A stretch of 64,000 bases of DNA from contig JADJDJ010000001.1 in the NCBI GenBank assembly GCA_016702745.1, positions 1,302,001-1,366,000 on the forward strand, in the 5' to 3' direction. Both the position numbers and the translations under genes were made by a program. The notes under the pieces were generated by a model. It saw only the letters and a program-made list of their open reading frames with translations, searched no databases and was not told the DNA's origin. Shown here piece after piece: positions 26,131 through 35,310 of this stretch (position 1 is the stretch's first letter; each line of letters opens with the position of its first letter). Origin of the DNA: Chitinophagaceae bacterium (GTDB taxonomy: Bacteria; Bacteroidota; Bacteroidia; Chitinophagales; Chitinophagaceae).

Positions 26131-27786
26131 TTAAGCATTTCCACTGATGCATTGATCAACCAATGCAATAATTTCATCTTCCATCGCCCGGGTCTTAACA
26201 GCGATGGCTGCTGCTTTATTCAGCATTTCAGTTGTATAATTCTGATCGGCGAAACCTGCCGCATTGATTTTTACATTCATATAGGCACCCATCACGGCCG
26301 TTCTGGCACATAAGGCTCCCACTCCTGCATCTGAAACAGAATTGGGATTGCCATTGATCGTCATGGCCCTGATGATGTCCATACTGCTATAAGCTGCCTG
26401 CATTACTTTAAAGGGCACTTCAATCGCATACCTGGTGGCATCCATCATTGCTTTCGAGCGGGCGGCTTTTTCTTCTTCCGTGGATTTGGGTAAACCCATG
26501 GCGGTCATGATCCGGTTAAAAGCCCTTGTATCTTCATCCACCAGTTGCAGTAATTCATTTTTCAATTGTTCTCCTTTTTCTGCCCAATTGCTGAATTCTT
26601 CCCAACGATCATCCCATCCTCTTTTATGAGAAGACAGATTGGCGACCATGGTGGCCAGTGAAATTCCCAGTGCGCCAACATAAGCTGAAACCGATCCGCC
26701 TCCGGGGGCCGGACTTTCACTGGCTGTTTCATTCGCAAAATCTTCCAATGTCATTCGTACCAGTTTACTATCGGACTGATCTTTCAACAGGTATTCAATA
26801 ATCCGTTCTTCCGGTTTAAATGGTGCCAGCTCATCCAGTCCCATACTCTTAACGGCAATCTTGATCAGTTCTTTTTCGGATACACCGGTACTGCGTTGTT
26901 GTTTCCGCAGGAAAAATTTTCCGGCATCCAGCATGGCTTTTAAAGGAACCAGTCCAACCAGTTCACTACCCGTTACCCGGATTCCTCTGGTGGCGGCTTT
27001 ATTACAAACTTCATCAAAGGCAATATGCACCGGTGTGATATTAATATTGGTCAGGTTCATACTGATCTGTGCCACTCCGTATTCTTCGATATACCAGCCA
27101 ATGGCTTTGACCGATTTCAGGGTTCCGGGCTGATTGACCTTTACCCCATTTTCCACCACATTTCTTCCGGCTTCTCTTACATCAAATGCAATAGCATTGG
27201 CCCTGCGGGTGGAAGTGGTGTTCAGATTGATATTATAAGCTACCAAAAAATCCCGGGCACCGATAACGGTAGCTCCGCGCTTCGCATCAAACTCGCCTGG
27301 ACCGAAATCAGGTTTCCAGACGGGATCTTTTAGTTTTTTGAAAAAGCCCTCATATTCTCCGGCCCGGATCACAGAGAGATTGCTTCTTGTTTTATTGGGT
27401 TGTGCCGCTTCATATAAGTAAACCGGGAGCTGCAGTTCTTTACCCACCCGTTCTGCCAATTGTTGTGCCCATGCCGCTGTTTCCTCCATACTGATATTCG
27501 CAATTGGTATCAGGGGGCATACATCGGTGGCACCCATCCTGGGGTGCTCGCCCTTGTGTTTACTCATATCAATCAGCTCTCCTGCTTTCCGGATGGCCCT
27601 GAAAGCAGCCTCTATAACCGGGCCAGGTGCGCCAACAAACGTGACCACGGTCCGGTTGGTGGCTTTTCCCGGATCTACATTGAGTAGACGTACCCCTTCC
27701 ACGGCTTCAATTTCGTTTGTGATCTGACGAATAAGATTTAAATCCTGTCCTTCGCTGAAATTTGGAACACATTCTATCAATTGCAT
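26131..27786 (-). CDS. ftcD: Bifunctional glutamate formimidoyltransferase / formimidotetrahydrofolate cyclodeaminase
   Basis: The 551-residue protein has two domains. The N-terminal formiminotransferase (about 1-325) has MQLIECVPNFSEG, FVGAPGPV and GEHPRMGATDVCPLIP. The C-terminal cyclodeaminase (about 340-551) has SPAPGGGSVSAYVGALG and GNPNSVSDAGVGALC. It moves the formimino group of N-formimidoylglutamate to tetrahydrofolate and deaminates it to methenyl-THF. With hutI nearby and a formimidoylglutamase in the window, the genome seems to hold two ways of handling formimidoylglutamate. The frame is intact and the start is clear from family alignment of MQLIECVPN. Confidence 0.95.
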   Translation of the reverse strand: MQLIECVPNFSEGQDLNLIRQITNEIEAVEGVRLLNVDPGKATNRTVVTFVGAPGPVIEAAFRAIRKAGELIDMSKHKGEHPRMGATDVCPLIPIANISMEETAAWAQQLAERVGKELQLPVYLYEAAQPNKTRSNLSVIRAGEYEGFFKKLKDPVWKPDFGPGEFDAKRGATVIGARDFLVAYNINLNTTSTRRANAIAFDVREAGRNVVENGVKVNQPGTLKSVKAIGWYIEEYGVAQISMNLTNINITPVHIAFDEVCNKAATRGIRVTGSELVGLVPLKAMLDAGKFFLRKQQRSTGVSEKELIKIAVKSMGLDELAPFKPEERIIEYLLKDQSDSKLVRMTLEDFANETASESPAPGGGSVSAYVGALGISLATMVANLSSHKRGWDDRWEEFSNWAEKGEQLKNELLQLVDEDTRAFNRIMTAMGLPKSTEEEKAARSKAMMDATRYAIEVPFKVMQAAYSSMDIIRAMTINGNPNSVSDAGVGALCARTAVMGAYMNVKINAAGFADQNYTTEMLNKAAAIAVKTRAMEDEIIALVDQCISGNA

Positions 27787-27981
27787 AGGAGTTGTTTTAA
27801 CAGGTAACGAAGGTATTGGATATAGCGGAATTGACCAGCACCTGCCCCGCTAAAGGGCTGTTTAACAGGCTGTCCCGGTTTTGTAATCTATCTGTAAAAA
27901 TTGGCATTAAAACAGCGGAATTAACAAAAACAGCAGGAGACCCGCATGGTCTTTGTTCTATCTTGCTTAAAAATCTGATAT

Positions 27982-28524
27982 ATGAAATTTAATATACTCT
28001 CCGTCAGTACCGCTCTGTTCCTTTTAATATCCCTTTCTTCCAATGCCCAGCTGAGTCAAAAAGAAGAAAAGATATTCAGGGATGCGCAAACAGCTAAGGA
28101 AGCTTTTATTGAAACAGATGGGCTGATGAAAAATTTATTCAGGAACGCCTATGCATATGTGATATTACCCAATGTGGGTAAAGGAGGAATGGGAATCGGT
28201 GGAGCAGCCGGCAATGGAGTGGTGTTTAAAAATGATGACCTGATTGGAATGGCTAAAATGACCCAGCTGACGATTGGATTTCAGTGGGGCGGACAAGCAT
28301 ACCGGGAGGTGATATTCTTTGAGAACAGTGAAGCCCTGGATCGTTTCAAAGAGAACCGCCTTGAATTTTCAGCCCAGGCTTCTGCAGTCGCTGTTACTTC
28401 CGGTGCTTCTGCCAATGCCAAATACAGTGATGGGGTGATGATTTTCACCCAAACCAAGGGTGGACTGATGTATGAAGCATCTGTTGGCGGACAGAAATTC
28501 AGTTTCAAGGATATTTCGGAATAG
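27982..28524 (+). CDS. SYLF (YSC84) domain lipid-binding protein
   Basis: The 180-residue exported protein has a signal peptide ending SLSSNAQ. The SYLF core contains AYVILPNVGKGGMGIGGAAGNGVVF, GMAKMTQLTIGFQWGGQ, the FKENRLEFSAQ segment, and the C-terminal SDGVMIFTQTKGGLMYEASVGGQ. SYLF proteins bind phosphoinositides in eukaryotes and are periplasmic with unknown role in bacteria. It is monocistronic in a 195-base divergent interval next to ftcD. I see no strong promoter match there, only TATCTTGC about 30 bases before the start. Confidence 0.92.
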   Translation: MKFNILSVSTALFLLISLSSNAQLSQKEEKIFRDAQTAKEAFIETDGLMKNLFRNAYAYVILPNVGKGGMGIGGAAGNGVVFKNDDLIGMAKMTQLTIGFQWGGQAYREVIFFENSEALDRFKENRLEFSAQASAVAVTSGASANAKYSDGVMIFTQTKGGLMYEASVGGQKFSFKDISE

Positions 28525-28539
28525 CACTGAACAGGAAAA

Positions 28540-28911
28540 TCAATTGTTTGTTTTCAACACAGGTATCAAAATCAGTGAGTACTCTTTTGCACGTACAGAA
28601 TCACCCGGATACAGGATCAGCTTTTTCTGCAGCGTATCAATCCTTGCATATCCGTAATAAGAAAATAGATTTTTCCGGATTTTCTTCACGAAATAAATAC
28701 TGTCACGCGAGAGCAGGTAACGCCCCCTTTCTGTATCCGGTAAACGGAGCATCCCCATCAGGTTGACTTTGCGGGAATAAAAACCGTTTTTCCGAAGTAT
28801 GAAATATTCATCGTGGAGTTTATGAACCTCCACGGCCTCCAGGATTCGTTTTGAACATGACAGTAACGACAGGCAACATGCAAAAAGAAGGATGAATCGG
28901 AATTGCTTCAT
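28540..28911 (-). CDS. Small lipoprotein
   Basis: The 123-residue protein has a lipobox LSLLSC (Cys about residue 19). The mature part is rich in beta-type and basic residues (YFILRKNGFYSRKVN, RYLLSRDSIYFVKK). It starts 7 bases after the COG4389-type gene and is likely in its operon. No family is recognised. Confidence 0.7.
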   Translation of the reverse strand: MKQFRFILLFACCLSLLSCSKRILEAVEVHKLHDEYFILRKNGFYSRKVNLMGMLRLPDTERGRYLLSRDSIYFVKKIRKNLFSYYGYARIDTLQKKLILYPGDSVRAKEYSLILIPVLKTNN

Positions 28912-28918
28912 CAGCGGA

Positions 28919-30900
28919 TCATTTTTCTTTATTCAGTGGCCGGAAGACCGGATCTGGATTTTCAACCGGTGGCAGGATAAAATCTTTCGGATGCCTGAGA
29001 AAATACCAACCGATGGTTCTGATTAAACGGGGGTATTGCGACAGATGAATTCCCCTTGATTTCACTGCCATGACAAAGGCCAGGGAAAAGCTCACCAGGA
29101 AATTCATAAGGCCAATCCCTAATACCCCGCCAAACACTGCCAGCATAAACCAGGAAGGAATCTGATCAAGCCCCAGACCATATACAGCTATCGCAGTATT
29201 CCCGGCCGCAATGGTGATATGTCTGATATCGAAAGGTATTCCGAAAATTTTACCCAGCACTCCCGAAAAACCGAGGAAGAAGCCCAGTGCAATGCTGCCC
29301 ATCAGTGATCCAAAATGTTTTTCCATATAAACAGCGAATTTATTCAACCGCTTTGGTGAGATAGTTCTTTTCAATGCGGGATGCCTGATCAGCCTTTCCC
29401 GGATCCGGCCATACTGAATTTTGTTTTGCCAGTAACCGGCGATAATTCCGCTGAGAAAAAGAAAGAAACCTGTAAAGCAGGCATATAGCAGGGAGGCACT
29501 TCTCCAGGGATGCTGATCATTCAGTATATTCAGTGCGGCTCCGCCCGAAACAATTTGTTTATTAAAAATTTCGTGATACCCCATGCTAATAAAAAAGTCA
29601 ATGGAAATACGATGATCAGGTTTCCAAAAAATGAAGCGATCTGGCTACGAAGTACCCTTGCAACCGTAACAGCAAGGTTATCCAGGTCAGGTTCCCCTTC
29701 TGTTTTTTTGGAATCCAGTGAACTGGCCACGGCACTGGCTGTAAAAGCAGGTTGTTTAGTGGCCAGGGTGGATCCGGTTTCTTCGATGAGGATAAAGCCA
29801 GCACTGTAATTCACACTGAATAAAAAGCCAGCAGGGAAAGGGGCCAGCTGCAGTTTATTGATCAGGTTTTTAAAGATGGCGATAAAAGAAATAATAAATC
29901 CGCCCCACATGGCGCTGGCAATCATTTTAAAATACTCCTTCCTGGTAACGGTTATGTATTTACTTCCTTTGTTGCCTTTGTGTTCTGCAATCTGGTAGGC
30001 CAGGTAACCAACTCCCTGCGATAAAAATTCCCGGATCGAATTTTTTTCTTTTTTCATTCCTGATCAGCATACGAAAAATATCCACAAACCTTCCTGTATC
30101 AAACTGATCATCTGCATCAAGGGCATCCAGGATCAGTTGCATGCGTTGCAGCCGGTTAGACAGGATCAGCAGAATATAAGTTTGCTGTATGCTTGCTCCT
30201 TTCTCAGTATGACTTTCGCGGATATGATCAATCAGTTCATATGAATGTTGTATATCTTCTTTTAACTGACCGGAAAGCAGGACCAGCTCAGCGGGACCGG
30301 TATTTTGTTCCAGGAGGTTCTCAAACTCGTGTACTTTGTAATTCTGGATCACAAAGGGAGTATCATGATGCTGATCTTCTTTGGGAGATAATCCAATACA
30401 ACTTTTTCAAGTCCGAGCTGTGCCACCTGATAAGATAAAATCTTCATGGCCTGCATCAGTTCTTTCCTGAATTCGATCCCTGCCATTCCGAAATTAAAGG
30501 CAGCGGTTGTAAAAAAATCCAGCCAGATTTTCCTTGGAACCGATTCCACCCACACGAAATCATTCTTCCGGTAAAAGACGGTTTGAATCACATAGAGAAA
30601 GTCATCCTCATCCAGCAATGGAGGTAAAATTTTATGCTTTAACCGGTTGGATAATTCCTGCCAGAATCCACGGGCAAGTGGAATACCGCTTTCGGTAATG
30701 GCGGAAGTAAGATCTGTACTGCTGAGTTGTGAGAGGAGGGCATGTTGCAGGTTGGCCAGTAAGACCCGGTTATTCCGGATCTGTTCTATGGCGAATTGCA
30801 GGTTCCTGGTGGCATCTTTTCTTTTACCGCCACCGGGCCTGACTTCTTCGATAAAAGATACCAGGAATTGAAGCCCTTGTTTCCGGTCGGTTGCGGGCAT
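28919..30900 (-). CDS. COG4389/Gcr-type multi-pass membrane protein, three frameshifts
   Basis: Four overlapping open segments on one strand join into a protein of about 660 residues. The N-terminal half is helical and soluble-looking (MPATDRKQGLQFLVSF onward). The C-terminal half has at least seven hydrophobic helices and the conserved-looking ETGSTLATKQPAFTASAVAS. This matches the family annotated as Gcr 'site-specific recombinase' (COG4389), whose recombinase function is doubtful given its membrane nature. Frame breaks occur near 30385 (C run short by one), 30045-30055 (A run long by one) and 29565 (A run short by one). Each is repaired by one base, giving for example LPKEDQHHDTPFVIQNY at the first. 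A small lipoprotein gene follows. Confidence 0.65.
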
Positions 30901-31029
30901 GATCTTGTTGCCTGCAATGACCTGTTCAAAAAAATCCTGGTTTTCGTTTTTTCAGCCGGATCATGTGAACCGAAAATACAACATCCCTTCAGTAACCAAA
31001 TAAAACAACTGTTATATAAATGGAAAGGC

Positions 31030-32271
31030 TCAGGCCCATTCACCGGCAATCATAACCCGGTCAATATTGCTGGAGCCGAATGCATAAGGCAGATAGGCCA
31101 GGGAAGGAATGGGTTTGGTAAGAATCAGGTTGGCTTTTTTACCCACTGTGATACTGCCCAGTGAATCCTGTAAGCCCATGGCGAATGCCCCGTTTACAGT
31201 GGCGGCATTGATGGCTTCTTCGGGAAGCATTTTCATTTGAATACAGCTCATGGCAATCACCAGATTCATATTTCCTGAAGGAGATGAACCCGGATTAAAA
31301 TCAGAAGCGAGGGCAATGGCAGTTCCGGCATCAATCAGCTGCCTGGCGGGCTGAAATGGCATTCTCAGAAAAAAAGCAGCGGTAGGTAATAAAGTTCCAA
31401 TGGTATTGGAAGCGGCCAGTAAACGGATGGCTTCCTCGTCCATTGTTTCCAGGTGATCAACGGAGAGCGCACCCAATTCAACACCGGCCTGTACCCCACC
31501 GGAAAGATGCAACTGGTTCGCATGTATTTTGGGGATCAGCCCATGGGCCATACCGGCTTTGCAGATATCAATAGTTTCTTCCTTTGAAAAAAAACCTGTT
31601 TCGCAAAAAACATCGATATAATCTGCGAGCTCCTCTTCTGCAATCACTGGCAGCATTTCATTTTTTATCAGGTCAATATAACCGGAATGGTTATCCTTGT
31701 ATGCAGGCGGATAACTATGTGCACCAAGAAAAGTGGCTTTAACAGGAATGGGTGATGTTTCTTTCAGTTTTTTAATCACCCGCAGCATTTTTAATTCCCC
31801 TTCCACGGAAAGTCCATAACCACTTTTTATTTCCACGGCTCCGGTTCCCATGCGGATTAATTCCTGAATCCGGTTCCAGGCTAAGCGGATCAGTTCTGAT
31901 TCGCTGGTATCATTCAGTTTCTTTGCGGAATTCAAAATCCCTCCTCCCCTGGCCGCAATCTCCGCATAACTGAGTCCTTTGATTTTATCAACAAATTCTT
32001 CTTCCCGGCTGGCGGCAAAAACCAGGTGGGTATGGCTGTCGCACCAGCAGGGTAAGATCATCTGACCGGAGGCATCCACTATTTCTTCAACCACGGTGAG
32101 TGATTCCGGCATTTCATCCATCAGGCCATAAGCAGCGATAATACCATCTTCCACCATCAGGTAGGCGTTTTTTAATACCGGGAGGTAGGCCAGGGCCTTG
32201 CCCCTGAGTAACTGATCCTCTTCCCGGATATTAACCAATTGGCGGATGTTGGTAAATAGAGTTGCTGCCAT
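31030..32271 (-). CDS. hutI: Imidazolonepropionase
   Basis: This amidohydrolase of about 413 residues hydrolyses imidazolone-5-propionate to N-formimidoyl-glutamate. Motifs are CDSHTHLVFAASREEEF (metal HxH), GGGILNSAKKL, EIKSGYGL (substrate pocket), KIHANQLHLSGGVQ, SVDHLETM and ALASDFNPGSSP (metal Asp). I chose the ATG of MAATLFTNIRQL. An upstream in-frame ATG (32325) would add 18 hydrophobic residues that look untranslated. The gene is separate from hutG and ftcD by several unrelated genes but on the same strand. Confidence 0.95.
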   Translation of the reverse strand: MAATLFTNIRQLVNIREEDQLLRGKALAYLPVLKNAYLMVEDGIIAAYGLMDEMPESLTVVEEIVDASGQMILPCWCDSHTHLVFAASREEEFVDKIKGLSYAEIAARGGGILNSAKKLNDTSESELIRLAWNRIQELIRMGTGAVEIKSGYGLSVEGELKMLRVIKKLKETSPIPVKATFLGAHSYPPAYKDNHSGYIDLIKNEMLPVIAEEELADYIDVFCETGFFSKEETIDICKAGMAHGLIPKIHANQLHLSGGVQAGVELGALSVDHLETMDEEAIRLLAASNTIGTLLPTAAFFLRMPFQPARQLIDAGTAIALASDFNPGSSPSGNMNLVIAMSCIQMKMLPEEAINAATVNGAFAMGLQDSLGSITVGKKANLILTKPIPSLAYLPYAFGSSNIDRVMIAGEWA

Positions 32272-32301
32272 TCCCCGCAATTTACTGGTAAAAAAGATGC
32301 A

Positions 32302-32338
32302 GAAAAAAACAAAGCCGCCAGACAATCCCGGCGGCTTT
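32302..32338 (-). terminator. Intrinsic terminator
   Basis: On the minus strand the stem AAAGCCGCC / GGCGGCTTT is followed by a T-rich run including seven T residues. It lies 22 bases after the lipoprotein gene stop at 32360 and before hutI, so hutI needs its own promoter or read-through. Confidence 0.82.
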
Positions 32339-32359
32339 TAAATAAATGTTCAGTGTTTA

Positions 32360-33286
32360 TTAATAAGGTAAGATGGCTGAACGGGTATTACCAGCAGGTC
32401 CGGTCCAGACAATTTTCATATAATAGCTGTTCACACCCGGACAGCCTGTTGGATTGCCACTGGCATCGAGGCCAAAAGTAGCAGCCGCATTAAAATAAGC
32501 GGTGCGGTGTTCTACTTTTCCGCTTCCGAGACGGAAGCTGCAATCCTGTCTGAATACAAGTGGTTGCGTAATGGCTGAGGTAAAGGTATTACCAAAGCGG
32601 TTGGTTCCCCATTCAGCAATACCGCTGACGCCATTCTCAGTATGTAAACCAGTTACTGTTACGGCAACGCCATTGCTGTATGAGAATACCCTTTGCCGGG
32701 CTACCTGCCAGGTCCGCTGCGTATTATTATCGAAGGTAACTGACATATTGCTACTGGTAATCGTATGTGTGATTGTATTCAGTACCGGCAAATTGATCAG
32801 CAATCCGCCGCTGACATTGGTATAGGTTTGTGTCCCATTGATCAGGATACTTTTATTATCGCTCACCCTTGTAATCCGCAGGTTCTGGAAGTTCACATTT
32901 ATCTGGGCGCCTGCATTTTTCCATCTGATTCCCTGGGCCATGGATACAACGATGACACCGGTCCGGGTACGGTTACCGATACAGTTGGTCCCATTATAAG
33001 TAATGGTGATGGTACGCGGGTTGCTCATTGTATCAACAGCAACCGTGGCATCACAGATCAGTGATTGTATATCCTGCCCCCTGCCGGCAAAGCCAGCGGT
33101 AGCATCAAGTGTTAAAACCACATCATTCGCCGCAGCATCCACTTCTCCTGAGAAGCGATTCTGGTCATCGGAATGAGCAGCAGTTTCTGCAGAGTAGTCG
33201 GCTGATTCGGTATCTTTCTGACAAGAGCTAAAAGCAAACACAATGGTTGCCAGGAGCAGGGCATAAACGGAAAAACGGGTTTTCAT
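32360..33286 (-). CDS. Lipoprotein with repeated beta-strand region
   Basis: The 308-residue protein has a lipobox FAFSSC (mature Cys about 22), then an Asp/Glu/Ala-rich spacer. A beta-rich body follows with many Thr, Asn and Val residues (ITITYNGTNCIGNRTRTG, GVAVTVTGLHTENGVSG). Three more cysteines occur in the contexts LICDATV, QDCSFRLG and PTGCPGVN. It looks like a surface or periplasmic beta-sandwich protein. No family is recognised. It is followed by a strong terminator and is probably monocistronic. Confidence 0.75.
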   Translation of the reverse strand: MKTRFSVYALLLATIVFAFSSCQKDTESADYSAETAAHSDDQNRFSGEVDAAANDVVLTLDATAGFAGRGQDIQSLICDATVAVDTMSNPRTITITYNGTNCIGNRTRTGVIVVSMAQGIRWKNAGAQINVNFQNLRITRVSDNKSILINGTQTYTNVSGGLLINLPVLNTITHTITSSNMSVTFDNNTQRTWQVARQRVFSYSNGVAVTVTGLHTENGVSGIAEWGTNRFGNTFTSAITQPLVFRQDCSFRLGSGKVEHRTAYFNAAATFGLDASGNPTGCPGVNSYYMKIVWTGPAGNTRSAILPY

Positions 33287-33465
33287 ACTGGTGATTTAAA
33301 TATTTATAATTTACGGGCAGAACATAGACCAGACCTGCTGTTAGAGGTTTAATCCCGACGGCCAATATTCATGGCGACGCAGAACAATCAATAGAAACGA
33401 TGGAAAACCCTGTTTAGTACGGGGGAAATACGGTAAGAGGAATGAAAAATTACGATGCAGGAGAA

Positions 33466-34061
33466 TTAATCGTCTTCCCATTCAATTTTCAGCTTACGGC
33501 GGATCAGCTCGCCCTTGGGCTGACCATTTTCGTCATACTCGGATACTGCTACTATAAAAAGGTATAGCGGTGTATTGACATCCCGGAGTTTCACCACTTT
33601 TCCTTCCCCAACATTATAAAGTTGTTTGATAACCTTGGTGCAGATGACTCTTCCACTGTCCAGCCTGGTTACTTTTCTGTTGAAAGGATGTTCGGTGGAA
33701 TCTGGTTTATAGAACCAATAAGACCAGCCGGTTTCACTGATATTCAGTTCCCGGTTGGTATTGAATTTATCTTCATCCCGGAGTTCCAGTAATTTGAGGT
33801 AAGAGAAATCACGGATTACGCTTGTTTCAGTAAAACGGTAAACAGAATCCCGGATACTGGCAAAAACATAGACCCCTTCCACACCCCTTAGCATGACCTG
33901 GAATTTGAATGGCTTTCTTTCGAGCAGCAGGTTAGTCTGAAAATCACCAAGCATGGTTGATTCACTCTGGATCACCCGTATCATGACCTGCTTTTGCTGG
34001 GCACATAAAACAGTGGAAAAAGAACCATATATAAAAAGAAAGCGATCCTGCGTTGATACAT
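33466..34061 (-). CDS. Exported protein, paralogue of the next upstream gene, one frameshift
   Basis: The main frame (to 33984) encodes GVYVFASIRDSVY, ETGWSYWFYKP, RLDSGRVICTKVIKQLY, TPLYLFIVAVS and RRKLKIEWEDD. An upstream ATG at 34061 opens a signal peptide (MYQRRIAFFLYMVLFPLF). This joins the main frame if one T is added to the T4 run near 34005, giving LCAQQKQVMIRVIQ. The reconstructed length of about 199 equals that of its paralogue at 34095-34700, which supports the repair. Function unknown; probably periplasmic. Confidence 0.7.
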
Positions 34062-34094
34062 TATTTTAATTTGTCAGGTAAAGGTAAACAATAT

Positions 34095-34700
34095 TTAATC
34101 CTCCTCCCTCCATTCGATTTTAATCCTTCTTCTGTACAATTCCTGCACTGGCGATCCGTTCTCATCTACCTTAACAGTAGCCACAAAAAAAAGATACAGT
34201 GGTTGTTTATTTTCTTTCAGCTTGACTGACTCCTGATCAGCAACAAAATAAAGTTGTTTCACTGTTTTGGTACCTACTACCCTTCCGCTGTCCAGTAAGA
34301 CAATTTTTTTATTGAACCGGTGCCAGTCAAGTGAAGGGTCAAAGAACCAATAACTCCAGCCGTCATCCGCTACCAGCAATTCCTTATCTTTATTAAAAGC
34401 TTCTTCGGCCATGACCAAATCGGCTATATTGGAAAGGCCGGGCACAGCTTGCTGAACAGGAAGATTATACAGGCTATCGTGTAAACTCGCAAAAACATAA
34501 ACTCCATCCAGATGCTGCAGTAATACCTGAATCTTGAAAGTCTTTTGTTGCAATAAAATTGTGGAAGTTCCGGGCTCGGGACTGTGTACGGCATCTTCCT
34601 GTACAATCCGGATTGAAAAGCCCTTTTGTTGTGCAGCAGAGAATTCAGATAAGCAGCAACTGCCAATTAAGAGAAAGATGATTTCCCTGAACCATTTCAT
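34095..34700 (-). CDS. Exported protein, paralogue of the following gene
   Basis: The 201-residue protein has a signal peptide ending EFSAAQ. Landmarks shared with the neighbour are GVYVFASLHDSLY, DDGWSYWFFDP, LLDSGRVVGTKTVKQLY, QPLYLFFVATV and RRRIKIEW, about 40% by eye. The two genes are in tandem 33 bases apart and follow a GNAT gene in the same direction. The strong conservation of W, Y, F and the basic/acidic C-terminus suggests a compact beta domain. No family is recognised. Confidence 0.75.
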   Translation of the reverse strand: MKWFREIIFLLIGSCCLSEFSAAQQKGFSIRIVQEDAVHSPEPGTSTILLQQKTFKIQVLLQHLDGVYVFASLHDSLYNLPVQQAVPGLSNIADLVMAEEAFNKDKELLVADDGWSYWFFDPSLDWHRFNKKIVLLDSGRVVGTKTVKQLYFVADQESVKLKENKQPLYLFFVATVKVDENGSPVQELYRRRIKIEWREED

Positions 34701-34713
34701 GAAAGCAAATTAA

Positions 34714-35259
34714 TCAATTTGATCCTGAACCGCTCACTGAATTTAGTTCAACAGGCCTGTACATCAGCCAATCCGTTTGCGGATCATTACCCAGCATAAA
34801 AACATGGGTATTGAATTTTTTGAATCCCCATCGGTTATAAAACTGAATGGCTCTCTCATTTTTTTCCCAAACACCCAGCCATATATTTTGGAAACCCTTT
34901 GAAATGGCAAAGTCCAGCGCAGTTTGCATAAGCTGATGACCGACTCCTTTGCCGATTTGCCGGGCTGACACATAGATTCTGGCGATTTCCATTGCCGGTC
35001 TTCCTTCCAGTTCAGGTAGCGGTTCTCCCTGCCGGAGTTTCAGGTATCCTGCCGGTTCCTCTTCCTCCCATGCGATATAGAAATGATTCGAAATATCCGT
35101 GACTTCCGCCATTAGTTTTTCCCGGCTGAATTGTTCCTTCATGAACTTTTCCATATTCTCTTTGCTGTTCTGTGCAGCAAAAGTCTCCTCAAAAGTCTGA
35201 CGGCTCAGGTCGGCAATTAATGAAGCATCTGTTGCTTCAGCCCGTCGGATTTGCAACAT
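34714..35259 (-). CDS. GNAT family N-acetyltransferase
   Basis: The 181-residue protein begins MLQIRRAEATDASLIADL, a GNAT start. It has the acetyl-CoA pyrophosphate-binding region IARIYVSARQIGKGVGHQLM (the Q/RxxGxG/A variant QIGKGVG) and the C-terminal NIWLGVWEKNERAIQFYNRWGF. It probably acetylates a small molecule or protein amine in the cytoplasm; substrate unknown. It lies 51 bases downstream of the thiolase gene. Confidence 0.9.
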   Translation of the reverse strand: MLQIRRAEATDASLIADLSRQTFEETFAAQNSKENMEKFMKEQFSREKLMAEVTDISNHFYIAWEEEEPAGYLKLRQGEPLPELEGRPAMEIARIYVSARQIGKGVGHQLMQTALDFAISKGFQNIWLGVWEKNERAIQFYNRWGFKKFNTHVFMLGNDPQTDWLMYRPVELNSVSGSGSN

Positions 35260-35310
35260 ACAAGGTGGTTGAAAAGCGTTTGAAAAAAGAAAGCGAATGG
35301 ACTAATAATC

